Source of the DNA: Engraulis encrasicolus
Lineage: Eukaryota; Chordata; Actinopteri; Clupeiformes; Engraulidae
Length of the DNA: 64,000 nt
Assembly (NCBI RefSeq): GCF_034702125.1
Contig: NC_085880.1
Location: forward strand, 10,372,177-10,436,176
Direction: 5' to 3'
Part shown: one piece after another, positions 1 to 13,432 of the stretch
How the letters are laid out: each line of letters starts with the position of its first letter
How positions within the stretch are numbered: the first letter of the stretch is position 1
The notes under the pieces: model-generated
Databases searched by the model: none
What the model saw: the letters and a program-made list of their open reading frames with translations, nothing else
Told to the model about the DNA's origin: nothing
Position numbers and translations under genes: made by a program

Positions 1-2165
1 CGACTTGCTTGCACCTCACCATAGCACAGGCCGACATGCCAGGTTCAGAGAGTTCAAGTTCAGCCATTTGGATGCATCTGTCCAAGTGAATGTACAGAAG
101 CAGTGAATCCTAATTAGCAAACAGACACTTCAGACGAGTAGATGGGTAAATTGTTGCAATGATCTGTGATAGGAGCACCCATAGCCTTGAATACACTTTG
201 AAACATTTTTCCAAGCTGGTTTGCATAGGCCTACTTCTTGTTTTCAGTGACATTTTACCCATACCTGTGGTATCATTAGACTCTCTCTCTACCCTGCCCT
301 CCTAGTGGCCTACATGATGCTTACAGGGGTAGGATTAAATTACTTCTCAGGCCTCAAACACACTGGGTTGTTTACAGATGCATTGATTTTTCCTTGTCTT
401 GCGCACGTGTTGCTTTCAATGTGACCCATTGCAGTGATGTCACAATAAAAGTGGTGGTAAGTCCCTAGACTACGACATGTGCCATCAGCAGCGTGGTTGA
501 GGTATGGCTTTTGGATCCTGTTTACACTGATATGGATATATTTGTAACACACCCATGTTTACACATAAGCATAATTCTAGCTCCCTAAAACAGACCTTTT
601 TAAAACCAATTTCTAAAATGTACCCGTCACAATGCAGGTTTTTTTTTTTAATTCAGAAGCCATGTACATGGTATTGAAATACGATCTAAATGGATAAATT
701 ACGCAAAAAAAAAGTCCACATACGTGTAAATAAGGCATGAGGTAAAGTAAAGTATTGTATGGGATGGTAGCATGTGTGTATATGAATGTTGTGAAAGGTG
801 CATCTTTTGCCTCACATTTTAAGGTTTTCAGTTTAGATTAATCTGCATAATGGAAAGAAATGTAAACAAGACTATTTTCAGTAACTCAATCACACTTTAT
901 TTTGTTGTCTGTGTTCTATCAGTTACGTACAGTGGAAAAAGTGTGTAAAAGTACAAAACATGAAGTAGGTACTTGGACTATAGGGTCAGGGTTAGGTAGA
1001 CTAGTTTTTGGAAAAGCTGATATATTCTCAGACTTACTTTTTGAGAGGAGACAAAGACTGCTTTACGAACTACAGAATATTCTCACGTTAGTTATTTTAA
1101 TTTTATTTTAAGTCAGTAAAAATCGTTATAACAGTAGTGATTGGTGCTATTCAAAAATCATCTATATCGAAAACGTCATGCTGAATTATATTGTTGGGTT
1201 CACTTTCAGAGCATTTTGTAAAATGTCAGCCACTCATGCCTTCTGCTTGATGATGTTCATGAGAAACAGGGGTTATCGTTGGCAAGTGTGAACAGGGATA
1301 TACTTTTTAGTTATGATGAGGATCATTATAGTTACTGTGTAAGATATGAATTAAGGTTAAGGTTTAAAAAAAAAATATATATATATATTATTGTATTACT
1401 TCCTGAATCCCAAGTCAATCAACTTATTGTTGGGTTGGAAGACGTGTCAGGATTTTTTCCCCCTTTCATTACACCTTCTTATGCAGGGATTGACATCACT
1501 GTATCTATACAAGCAAAAAAGGTCTGTGTACATGATCGTATTAAGTTCCATGCTCAAACTGATACTTGGCCTTACAGGGAAGTTCCTTCCTGTAAGAGAT
1601 TGTAGAATGGGCTGAAGACAGGAACTGGGAAGGATGTCAGGTAGTTGTTTGGGAGGGCCGGAGTGCCAAGCAGGTTTTAAACTATTTAACTTTCCATAAG
1701 GAAATTAAAAAAAGTTTCCATGTATGTTTAGTGCTTTGTTTGCAGTGATGGTTCTCAGACTTTGATGGAGGACAAAAGAAATGTAAGCATTGGTCATAAG
1801 TCAAACTACTGTATATATTATTTGACTGATATCTCATTGTTTATTAGATGGGTATGGTGCGTTGGTGGTTAAACCTGTATGGAGAACTAAACCCTAAGGA
1901 GCGAGGACATTGGGTTTCATATTTTCATACCTTTATCATTATTTTACATTATATATAGTTTAATATTTGTTTAGTAAAATACTAAAATGAAATTTCTAAT
2001 AAGTAAATAGCAATATAAAATTCCTATAGGTGAAGAATGGAAGACTGTACAGCAAGTCATATCTGTGTTAAATTAAATAGACAATAATCTACATTGTGGG
2101 TTAAACCTCTACCCACTCAGTGAAAACTGATCCCAACGAGGTGTGCTTTCTCTGCACATTCGCAA
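1..2165. other. Intergenic DNA, nothing recognised
   Basis: AT-rich unique-looking sequence. Short open frames on both strands show no domain, low complexity or family resemblance. No transposon ends were found. Confidence 0.5.
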
Positions 2166-2300
2166 ACAACAGTGTGTGTGTGTGGTGCGTGTGTGTGTGC
2201 GTGTGTGTGTGTGTGTGTTCTGTATGCAAACAGACTGTCGCACACACACACAACTGTGTCTGTCTGGGTAAATATCAAGCGGTGTGTGCAGAAAGATAAT
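2166..2300. repeat. Imperfect GT/CA dinucleotide tract
   Basis: A degenerate GT-rich stretch at 2171-2219 is followed by a short CA run at about 2240-2252. Confidence 0.85.
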
Positions 2301-3243
<943 letters not shown>

Positions 3244-3275
3244 TGTTAGCCAACTCCAACGATCTACTTCCAGGT

Positions 3276-3500
<225 letters not shown>

Positions 3501-3711
3501 CATACACAAACCAAAGGCCCAGGAGGGCTCCGGTGGGCCTGTGCCTACAGACTTGCGAATCGAGCTCACGCTAAGTCCCTTTCTGTTTGATTGACTATTT
3601 CAGTAATAATATTACTATATGTGTTTTTGTTTAGACCAGGACCTACATGTTTTTTCCTCTTGGCACACCAATGTCTGGATATGGCCCTACTGTTTCCTCC
3701 ACTAGCACCAT

Positions 3712-3843
3712 CAGGGCCGCTGACAGCTTTTCCTGGACCTAGGATAAAGTCATCTGAAAGGGCCCCTTACCCAATAGATACAATGTAATGGGCATCCAAT
3801 TCTGGGCCCCCTATTTCCCAGGGCCTGGGACAAGATACCCCTG
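3712..3843 (+). repeat. Dispersed GC-rich repeat, CTGACAGCTTT family
   Basis: Starts CAGGGCCGCTGACAGC and ends CCTGGGACAAGATACCCCTG. Related copies lie at 18825-18920, 63037-63171 and, inverted, about 56716-56838. Internal stretches about GGCCCC and CATCTGAA recur. The ends start and finish CAGGG/CCCTG like a hAT-type MITE, but I see no target duplication here. Confidence 0.65.
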
Positions 3844-4303
3844 TCATCAGACCAGAGCACTATTACCACCAGTGCCCATGGACTGGGTTTGGTCGGTACT
3901 TCTGCTGAGGAATAACTGCACGAATACACCGGAGCGAGGGAGGCAACGGAAGTATTTGACTTTGTATTGAGTCGCGCGACAAAAGCGATTCGGGCAACTA
4001 AAGGTGATTCACACGACGAGCGCGTCAGTTTGTAGTTGAACTCCTGGGAATATTATGCAAATTAGCTATGATGCGGTTTGGCGACAGCCACCACAGTCAA
4101 TGGGAATGTTGGAATGCTTGTATTCTGCTTTAAATGGACATACTCAATCGCTCGTATCGCTCTCGCTACACAGCAGCGACTTTCTGTCGCTTGAATCTCG
4201 TTGCCAGTGTATTCACCCGGTAAGGCCTCATGAGACCTCCGCATACATTAGATGTGTTTCACTAAAGGTGTAATAGGAGAGAGGGGGAGGGAGTTTGTAT
4301 TTA

Positions 4304-4944
<641 letters not shown>

Positions 4945-5011
<67 letters not shown>

Positions 5012-5020
5012 TTTGTGTGT

Positions 5021-5092
<72 letters not shown>
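4945..5092 (+). repeat. Interrupted (GT)n microsatellite
   Basis: About 148 bp of GT, interrupted in the middle by GTAT and GTTT variants (about 5004-5026). Confidence 0.98.
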
Positions 5093-5093
<1 letters not shown>

Positions 5094-5728
5094 TTTTTTG
5101 TCTGGGACATCATGTAATAATCACACAGACCTTTTTCAGCCATTTTGCTACTGAGCACTTGTGGTCATCTGGCCCCCTGTTTCTGCTTACCACAGACTTC
5201 CAAATGGAGTTGCCTAGCACCCTAAGCCACAACCTCTAATGCTAATGTGTGCCGAAACAGGCCGGGGGAAAAATGGTCAATAGTTTTTAAAGAAATATTA
5301 GTGTTTTTATTCATTCATATTTATTCATTCATATCAGTGTTTAATGTTAATGTATCTGTCAGAATATTTCACAATACATTATACATATTTTAAGCATACA
5401 TTTCGGTGTCTACATATTTACTCACAAAGTTCTGTAGACATGATAGGGCAAATAAGCCCTTTTCAATTAATTATGTTTTAAAGTGACTTCATATATTTGT
5501 ATCTGATTTCAAGAAAAGGCAGAGGGACAGACTTTAACTATAACTCAAGTGGACATAAAACACATCCCCTTTCCTTCCTCTCGCCTTTTAAGTACAGTAT
5601 TGGGTTTTTATATAAAAACCTAAATTAGCTTTGCAGTATCTGGGCATGCGTTTACGAGCCCTCCAAACAGGCCGGCTGATGGAAACGACACCCGGGATCT
5701 TACAAACGACCATGGCAGCAGTTAAACA
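5093..5728. other. AT-rich intergenic DNA, nothing recognised
   Basis: Contains a short TTCATTCATATTTA direct repeat near 5310-5335. No gene recognised. Confidence 0.4.
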
Positions 5729-5804
5729 CTCTCTCACTCTTTCTCTTAGTCTCTTTCTCTCACTCTCTCTCTCTTTCTTTCTCTCTCTCTCTCTCACACA
5801 CCCA

Positions 5805-5901
<97 letters not shown>
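5729..5901 (+). repeat. (CT)n microsatellite
   Basis: Imperfect CT/CTTT tract with a short CACACCCACCCACCCA spacer near 5796-5811, then a long CT array to 5901. Confidence 0.98.
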
Positions 5902-6083
5902 CCTCGAGTGCGAGGCACATTAATGAGTATGCCAAATCATCAGACTGGTCCCGCTGTAGCGCGCAGTGCGTTCTCTCTTTCCGCTCCGGGAGGGAGTATA
6001 AAGTTTAAGAGCCTTTTGCTATCACTGACCCAGAGAGAGGAGGCATTTGCTGGAGAAGTGGCCCTCTAATTGCATGAAACGGC

Positions 6084-6238
<155 letters not shown>

Positions 6239-6368
6239 TTGTGCGTGCATGTGCATTGAAGTGCATGTGTAAGTATAATGTCTGCAAGTATTTGTCTGTT
6301 AATATCTTTGTCTATATCTTTACAAGTCTGTGCATGCATGTGCGTGTGTGTTGGTGCATGCACACCCA

Positions 6369-6383
6369 TGTGTGTGTGTGTGT

Positions 6384-6450
<67 letters not shown>
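6369..6450 (+). repeat. (TG)n microsatellite
   Basis: About 82 bp of TG with one GAG interruption, flanked by GT-rich degenerate sequence with CATG and CACG steps. Confidence 0.98.
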
Positions 6451-6452
<2 letters not shown>

Positions 6453-6813
6453 TCTGTGTGTGCGCGTGCGCACGCGAGCATGAATGTGTCTGCAAACGTA
6501 CACACGCATGTGGAGACCAGGGACTGTCCAGTGACACCTCTGGAAGTATAGCTGCAGCCGGAGAGGCCCTCTAATTTATGTCAGCACGATGGCAAGGCCC
6601 AGATTTATTGAGGGTAATGCTATACAGTGAGATCTGCTTAAAAAGCCCCAAGGCCTCATATTATACAACTTGTCTGTCTTTCGCACCAACTTCAACTGTA
6701 ACCGTAGAGTTTTAGCTGACATGAAGGACATATGGTTTCCAAAGAAACCATTAGAAGGACACCAAGCTCCCCGAACACCAAGCCCTAACTGCTGAGACCT
6801 TCACACATGGAAA

Positions 6814-6929
6814 TACACACACACACACACACACACACATATGTGTGTGCACGCAAACACACAGCCAGACACACACACAGCCATGCGAAATGGCACGCGC
6901 ACACATACACACACACACACACGAAATCG

Positions 6930-7012
<83 letters not shown>
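6814..7012 (+). repeat. (CA)n microsatellite cluster
   Basis: Short CA runs at 6814-6839 and 6905-6922 precede a long perfect CA array at about 6934-7012. Confidence 0.98.
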
Positions 7013-7016
<4 letters not shown>

Positions 7017-7715
7017 TCCTTGCCGTCTCCTCCCCTAATAAAATGATTAGGCGGCTAAAGTACACGCGCAGCACTGAGCGGTGGAGTGCTGGACTGTTCA
7101 AACCATTTGCTAGAGCAAGAATTTATTAGGCTAGCATTTTCACATGGCCACGCTGAACCTCAGAACTACTATGGGAAGGGAGTCGATGTTGAAGAGAAAA
7201 GAAACTCTTGAGTGGGATTTGACATGAGAGAGGATTAGACAGCAGTACTAACTTACAGGAAGACTTTGCACCACTTAACATTTATTTATACTATGAATAT
7301 GTCATCGATATACTGTATGTACATTCATGCAGATTTCTATTTTTGTTTAAGCGCATGTATTCGGCCCCATGGAGGTCTATCATGTCTGTGCCTTGTATTG
7401 GTATATGCCAGAAAGTCTTTACCAATACATTTTCAATTGAATTGCATTGAACTAAAATGAATTAATTGCATGAAAGGTCATTTCATTACATTGCGTTACG
7501 CTACATTACATTTGGCGGGCACTTTTACATACAAAGTGGAAGGAGGACATGAACAGTCTGACAGGAGAGAAGAGGAGCACATCAAAGATCATCATACTAC
7601 TATGACCAATTTTTTTTTTTCCAAAATCCAGAGCTGGTAGATGTTATTTTGGGTGATGTATCCATATTTCATACTGAACCCCCTGTTCTATAGCCTACCC
7701 ACAGGTTTCAGGTTC
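7013..7715. other. Intergenic DNA with a SINE-like fragment
   Basis: Around 7481-7535, repeated CATTACATT steps lead into TTTGGCGGGCACTTTTA, resembling the tail-proximal part of the fish SINE seen in full at 44029-44247. Nothing else is recognised. Confidence 0.35.
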
Positions 7716-7729
7716 CATGGCTAGACCTC

Positions 7730-8068
7730 CACCCTCCCTCTCCTCTCCTCTCCTCTCCTCTCTTCTCCTCTCCCCTCCCTCCCGTATCCTCTCCTCTACC
7801 CTCCCTCTCTTCTCCTCTCCTCTACCCTCCCTCTCCTCTACTCTCCTCTATCCTCCCTCTCTTCTCCTCTCCCCTCCCCTCCCTCTCCTCTCCTCTCTCC
7901 TCTTCTCCTCTCCTCTACCCCCCTCTCCTCTAACCTCCCTCTCTTCTCCTCTACCCTCCCTCTCCTGTCCTGTCCTCTCCTCCAATCTCCCTCTCTTCTC
8001 CTCTACCCTCCCTCTCCTCTCCTCTCATCTTCTCTCCTCTCCTCTCCTCTCCTCTCCTCTCCTCTCCG
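7730..8068 (+). repeat. CT-rich minisatellite (TCCTC/CCCTCCCTCTC)
   Basis: A 340-bp pyrimidine-only tract built from TCTCC and ACCCTCCCTCTC units, with higher-order repetition of about 30-40 bp (CTCTTCTCCTCTACCCTCC recurs). The 141-codon open frame over it is pure Ser/Pro/Leu low complexity. A homopyrimidine mirror-rich tract of this length could form triplex DNA (inference). Confidence 0.95.
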
Positions 8069-9117
8069 TCTTCACCCCCACCCACCATTCCACCACCCAC
8101 CCCCCCCTCCACTCCGCTTCCCAGAGAAGAAAAGGACTTTAAGAGGCTCTAAGTTGTCTCCGCTATCTGCGTGGAGGCCCTCTGACCTTCCAGAGATGGG
8201 CAGAATAACAGCGGTCATTAAGTCCTGAGCTGGGCTTCAACAGGAATTTATTTTTCCTCGCTAATTTGGCCCCTAGTATTTCATGGCTCTCTTGGTTTGG
8301 GTTTGGGGGGTGGGGGGTGGGGGTCAGTCAGTTGGTTGGCTTTGGGATGGCGGGGGTCGGAGTCTGGGCCTTTTTTGGGGTTGGGGGTGCACACACACAT
8401 CCTGGTTTTATTGGCCATTAGAGGGCCCTGGACTAAGGCGGCGCAGTTTGTTTGGCTAAGTGGAGCAATTTTGGTCTTTAAGTATCTCGTGTCACTTCCC
8501 CTTCGGGATGGGGCAACAGATACAAGCGTAACCCCCTGACCCCCTCCACCAACACGCCCCCACCCACGCCAAGCCACCCCACCTCATCCACAACCCACCC
8601 CCAGCACCCTCCAAAGTACTCTAGGCCTCTTGTACTGTAGTTCACACGCATCACATTTGCAATCCACATACCATATAGCCACATTTTTTAACTTCTCACA
8701 AATGCACACACAAACACCTAATTTAGCTACCTTTCTATAAATACACTTAGACACACCCCCACGGTCACCCTCACAAACGCAGGCAGACAAAATCACATAC
8801 ACACACAGACACAAACACACATGCACTGTTACAATCTTGCATCTTGCTGCCAGGTATCTCCTTGTATCTGTATGGCCGCCTCCCTCCAGTCTTAATCAGG
8901 GCCCTGTCCAGCTCTGCTCTGCATAGGGCAGCCATGTACTGCTCAGCTGCTCGGCTGTCCTGTGTTTTGGGAGCCGCCAGGGCCAGTTTGTTTGAGTTAT
9001 TGCCCTGCCTGATTGGACTAGGGCTTGGTTTTCAGGCCCTTCTCGGTGGTCCCAGCCAATCAGGGCCAGACGCAACACTTTCATCTACGTACATGTGACT
9101 GACGAGGTCACGGAAGT

Positions 9118-9118
<1 letters not shown>
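8069..9118. other. Intergenic DNA, nothing recognised
   Basis: GC-rich, with G-runs at 8300-8400 and degenerate CA steps at 8700-8825. No gene recognised. Confidence 0.4.

Positions 9119-9193
<75 letters not shown>
9119..9193 (+). repeat. (CA)n microsatellite
   Basis: A perfect CA array of about 75 bp. Confidence 0.99.
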
Positions 9194-9195
<2 letters not shown>

Positions 9196-9858
9196 TCTGG
9201 CTGTAGTATATTTCTGGGGCAATGTCGCTGCATGACCGCCGTTTGTTTTGTGTGTAGCCTGGTCCAGGCTGCCTGGGAATAGTAGGCTACTCTGTCACAT
9301 TTCAAAGTCTTTATCTTCATGAGGGTGGGAGAACGCATTGCTACTCTTAGCCTTCTTAGCTCCTGGGAAAAGCATAGCCCACGGTTTAGCGATTATAACA
9401 GTCACACACACAATCCAGTGCAGCTTACGTAAGGGATAGCGGTCGACGAGGTGACCAGTTCCACGAAGTTAATGGTGAGGCGGCGACTCCGAACTCTGGC
9501 GATGTGCGAAGCATGAAGACAGAGCTGCCTTTGCTAAGCCATTAAAGGCGTATGCCACTATTTTGGGGCTTGATACAGTTAAAATTGTTGGCCAGAGTTT
9601 ATAAAGGTGGTAAGGTGTCTTATTTTTCATGTAAGCCGTTGTCTTTCTTTAAGACAAGTTAAAAGAGGGAGTATGTTGCTAAGCTAGTGAAAGTCAATGA
9701 ATCACTGTAGCATGTAGCATGCTACACGGACGCATTGACTTTCACTAGCTTAGCAACATGCTCCCTCTTTTAACTTGTCTTAAAGCAAGACAACGGCTTA
9801 CATGAAAAATAAGACACCTTACCACCTTTATAAACCCTGGCCAACGATTTTAACTGTA

Positions 9859-10524
9859 TTAAAGGATAGTTCCGGCGTAAAATGAAAGTTTCACCATCGC
9901 TTTCCCATGCCACATAATCAGGGCTCTAAATTAACTTTTTCCACCACCAGCCAATTTGGCTAGTAGACATTTTTTCTTACTAGCCAAATGGAAGGTCAAC
10001 TAGCCATTTTTTCCTCACCAAAATAAACCATGTGTTAATTATGTTGCTTTTAATTACTTTATTAAACTAGGCTATGTCCTCAACATAGAAACAATATACA
10101 TATTATACTCAATATAATTCAGTCTATTCTATAATTATTTAGTAATTATATTTTTATTACCTGCATTTCATTATTTTTCATTCCATTTCCATATACTGTA
10201 CAGACAGCCAAACACTAGCCTACTACCTCACACACCATCACCCAAACCTCACATACAGTATAGGCCTACAACTACAACACAGCATGCCTTCAACACTAAT
10301 GTCACACACATACCAGACTTTCAACATACACTAGCCAAACAAACACACAACCAAACACTGCAAAACCTCATATCCCCTACACAGCATCACTTCACACACA
10401 GTGGGCCAAATACCATGGACAATGCACAGAAGACAGGTGAAGGGGAGAAAAGATGAAGGGAGGAGAAGGAGACGGAGAGGAGAAGGATAGGAGACACCCG
10501 CGCGCGCGCGCACGCACGCACGCA

Positions 10525-10566
<42 letters not shown>

Positions 10567-12401
10567 CACACACACCTACACAGTGTGTGAATGATGTCTG
10601 CATTGTGTGTTTATGCTGCTGCTGCGTGACACCTTCAAGTTCCTCCAGGTCAAATTAATATTAGCTTTACTTACGATGCGCTTGGAATGACAATTACCGT
10701 TACGCTATGTCAACTAGATATCCAATAACCCCACGGAGACCATGCTTACTTTGTTACTTTCGTCGCTAGTTTTTGTTATCTTTTTTTCCCCACTTACTTG
10801 TATATCCATGTCAAACTCGTGCAGGGTCTTTGCGATGGCGTGGGCGTTATTAGGAAATGACAACTACATCGTTTGTAGTTGCGAGGACCTCGCAAATATC
10901 AGACGGCTTCTGACGGCAACGACACTGTTTTGACAGACAGCTGTCCTGTCCCTCCACTCACTCACACCGTTTCCTCTCCACCAATACTCTATTTCACCGT
11001 CACAACAGTTACGCTGCTATTACTTGCATTCATTGACACATAACCGTGCTTTAACCACTGCCACATTATTTTTCGTCTGACCAAAACCTACAGAACCAAA
11101 GTAATCCGCGCTAGTCCGCTCATTGAACAAATTTTATCAACACTAGTTCCAGCGCGAGGGTATCAAACACGCAGCCAATGGATGTGAGGCTGCCTGTTAT
11201 TGTGATTAACGGTCAGCCAATGGGTGTGGGCTACATTTTGACGGTAGGACTAAGTTCATGGGTAATGTAGGCAACGTTTTAAGGTTCATCAGACGGCAGC
11301 TACAGATCTGTGCGGGCAGCTGTTAAACGTTCAGTCGGGCACGCGCTACCGGCCAATTTGGCTAGTGGATGATTTTTTCTACCAGCCAAAATGATTTTTC
11401 ACCCGCATTTGGCGTGTTGGCGCCCGTTAATTTAGAGCCCTGCGTATAATGTATCTAATGATGAGCCATTCCGGGCAATGCCCCGCCATTATGGAGTTAG
11501 CTAATTTTAAGCTTTTTGGTGAAAAACGCAGCCAATGCATCACGGCGGGGCCAATTATAGGCCTATTATTTTCTGATGTTTCCCCGCTATAAACAACTTC
11601 AAAAACGCTACACACTTCATCACAAAGGTCTCGTCAATCAAACCGAGGCACAGAGAAGATCATCGGACCACACAGTCTTTCACTGGCCAGTGTTTTCAGA
11701 GGTGTCTCACTGTTGCAACTCTCTGACCCGGATGCAGGCTACTCAATCAGGTGGCTAGGTAGGCTAAACATGGTCCGCGGTTCTTACACCGGCTGCGACC
11801 GTAAAATGAAAAGCTGGAACCCCAACCGTTTTCACCGACTGCCACTGTCTAAACCAGCCATATTACGGGTAGCGATCCCTCCGGGTTTTTACGTCAGTTT
11901 CGTCCACTTCTAATGCTATTAGCCATTCCCGTAATATGGCTGGTTTAGACAGTGGCAGTCGGTGAAAACGGTCGGGGTTCCAGCTTTTCATTTTACGGTC
12001 GCAGCCGGTGTAAGAACCGCGGACCATGTTTAGCCTACCTAGCCACCTGATTGAGTAGCCTGCATCCGGGTCAGAGAGTTGCAACAGTGAGACACCTCTG
12101 AAAACACTGGCCAGTGAAAGACTGTGTGGTCCGATGACCTTTGCCTCGGTTTGATTGACGAGACCTTTGTGATGAAGTGTGTAGCGTTTTTGAAGTTGTT
12201 TATAGCGGGGAAACATCAGAAAATAATAGGCTTATAATTGGCCCCACCGTGATGCATTGGCTGCGTTTTTCACCAAAAAGCTTAAAATTAGCTAACTCCA
12301 TAACGGCGCGGCATTGCCCGGAATGGCTCATCATTAGATACATTATGTGGCATGGGAAAGCGATTGTGAAACTTTCATTTTACGCCGGAACTATCCTTTA
12401 A
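9859..12401. mobile_element. Middle TTAA-flanked 1-kb palindromic MITE
   Basis: TTAA at 9859-9862 and 12398-12401 bounds the ends AGGATAGTTCCGGCGTAAAA and its inverted copy. Without the nested hAT-like element the unit is about 1.0 kb and almost wholly palindromic. The left arm (9863-9918 plus 11451-11869) pairs with the right arm (11928-12397) around a loop of about 58 bp. Open frames over it, such as 11863-12216 on the minus strand, are mirror images of each other and not genes. It is non-autonomous, and piggyBac-like by target site only. Confidence 0.88.
9919..11442 (+). mobile_element. Inner 1.5-kb hAT-like element, copy 1
   Basis: Terminal repeats are CAGGGCTCTAAATTAAC at the left and its complement ending GAGCCCTG at the right. 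The 8-bp target duplication is CACATAAT (9911-9918) against CGTATAAT (11443-11450). The empty target is preserved in the other arm of the host palindrome near 12348, which proves the boundaries. Subterminal motifs GCCAAATTGGCTAGT and CTAGCCAAAT recur at both ends. The interior holds a CG-rich block with CACG/CA repeats at 10499-10563. It is related over most of its length to 19461-20949 in the opposite orientation. No complete transposase is present. Confidence 0.88.
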
Positions 12402-12429
12402 GCCCCAAAATAGAGGCATACCCCTTTAA

Positions 12430-12552
12430 CTTTGTGGAACCTATTGACCTCAAAGGGCGTTAACCCGCTTATCTACTGTTAGGGTAGGGTACTTTTTAAA
12501 ATCTATTAGTCTTAAGTAGTAGGGACCATGCCATCAAATCATGTTAGCAATA
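12430..12552. other. Short intergenic spacer
   Basis: Unique sequence between two MITEs, nothing recognised. Confidence 0.3.
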
Positions 12553-12556
12553 TAGA

Positions 12557-12914
12557 AGGTGCACTGTGTGGGATGGTGGCGAGAGTAGGTATTGCTACTC
12601 TGCTCATTGAAACTTTGCAGCCTATTGGCAAATTTGATCTTTTCATGAATGTTTATGAAATGATAAACTAATATTTAGTAGTATGACCAAAGTATAGTAT
12701 GTTTTGCTGCTTAAAACATATTTCTGAAAATTGAAAATGGCGGACATGGGGAAGAGCCATCTTTTCACCCATGAAAAATGCATTTCTTCCAGTCAAAATG
12801 AATACTTGGAATTTGATGGTGGTGGTAAGTATTTGTGAAAAGGGTAACATATGTCAATGGGCAGCATGAATTCTGAAAATAAACTGCAGAAAATATTACA
12901 CAGTGGACCTTTAA
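12557..12914. mobile_element. TTAA-type MITE, GGTGCACTGTG family, copy 1
   Basis: Left end AGGTGCACTGTGTGGGATGG, right end CACAGTGGACCT followed by TTAA (12911-12914). The left TTAA is mutated to ATAGA. It is closely similar to 48694-49049 over its whole length (shared internal blocks include AAATTTGATCTTTTCATGAA and TTTGATGGTGGTGGTAAGTA). The copy at 62094-62223 is an internally deleted derivative. Confidence 0.82.
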
Positions 12915-12966
12915 AGCGATCAGCCGGGTTTTTTTTTATTTACATTGGACCCTATTCCCTAGTTAG

Positions 12967-13424
12967 CAGTGGTGTAGTCTACTTTTTTGTGGTGGGTATA
13001 CTGTATATTTGAGCATTTTTTGAAGTGGGTATACTGTATATATCTGTGTTATTCAAAATAATGGATCAATCAATTTTAAGTGGGTATACTAAAATCTCTG
13101 AAGGTGAAAAAGTGGATAGCACTCAGGTTCTTCTTTTCTTCTTTTTTATTTTTTTATTTACAGAGCAGCAGAGAAGCAGTAGAGACACTGACGAAGGCAA
13201 CAGCCGAAACGTTTGTCTACACTTCTGCTGCTATGTAAATAAAAAAATAAAAAAGAAGAAAAGAAGAACCCGAGTGCGATCCACTTTTTCACCTTCAAAG
13301 TTATTCAACTGGAGACGCACCACACAGAAGAGCGCGGTGTATTAACTACTACTATACTAAAATCTCTGAAATTTAGAAGTGGGTATACTCCGTATACCCG
13401 CGTTCTACGTAGACTACACCAATG
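12967..13424. mobile_element. hAT-like MITE, CAGTGGTGTAGTCTAC ends
   Basis: Starts CAGTGGTGTAGTCTAC and ends GTAGACTACACCAATG. A perfect 8-bp duplication CTAGTTAG flanks it at 12959-12966 and 13425-13432. The body has repeated GTGGGTATACT motifs and was itself invaded by a 250-bp hairpin repeat at 13103-13352. The right end also occurs at 63180-63214. Confidence 0.9.
13103..13352. mobile_element. Nested hairpin repeat with 18-bp target duplication
   Basis: The 18-bp direct repeat TATACTAAAATCTCTGAA flanks the insert at 13085-13102 and 13353-13370. The insert starts GGTGAAAAAGTGGATAGCAC, and this arm of about 60 bp is repeated inverted at about 13222-13297. The loop carries GACGAAGGCAACAGCCGAAACG, a motif I know from fish retroposons. 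A long duplication of this kind points to LINE-driven target-primed insertion rather than cut-and-paste. Confidence 0.75.
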
Positions 13425-13432
13425 CTAGTTAG

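Larger units (their letters stand above)
9542..12429. mobile_element. Outer TTAA-flanked foldback MITE (piggyBac-like ends)
   Basis: Flanked by TTAA at 9542-9545 and 12426-12429. The left end AGGCGTATGCCACTATTTTG is matched by the complement of the right end, which finishes CAAAATAGAGGCATACCCCT. The left part is a hairpin: an arm at about 9590-9697 is repeated inverted at about 9733-9843 around a loop of about 35 bp. The right end is cut off from the rest by the middle element, which inserted at a TTAA four bases before GCCCC. TTAA duplication is the hallmark of piggyBac-superfamily transposition. No transposase remains. Confidence 0.85.

Noticed and set aside
4055..4062. Octamer ATGCAAAT as a POU-factor site
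   Set aside because: A single 8-mer far from any gene and with no supporting context.
11863..12216. 117-codon minus-strand open frame and its plus-strand partners
   Set aside because: They lie in the arms of a palindromic MITE and mirror each other; the coding appearance comes from the inverted duplication.
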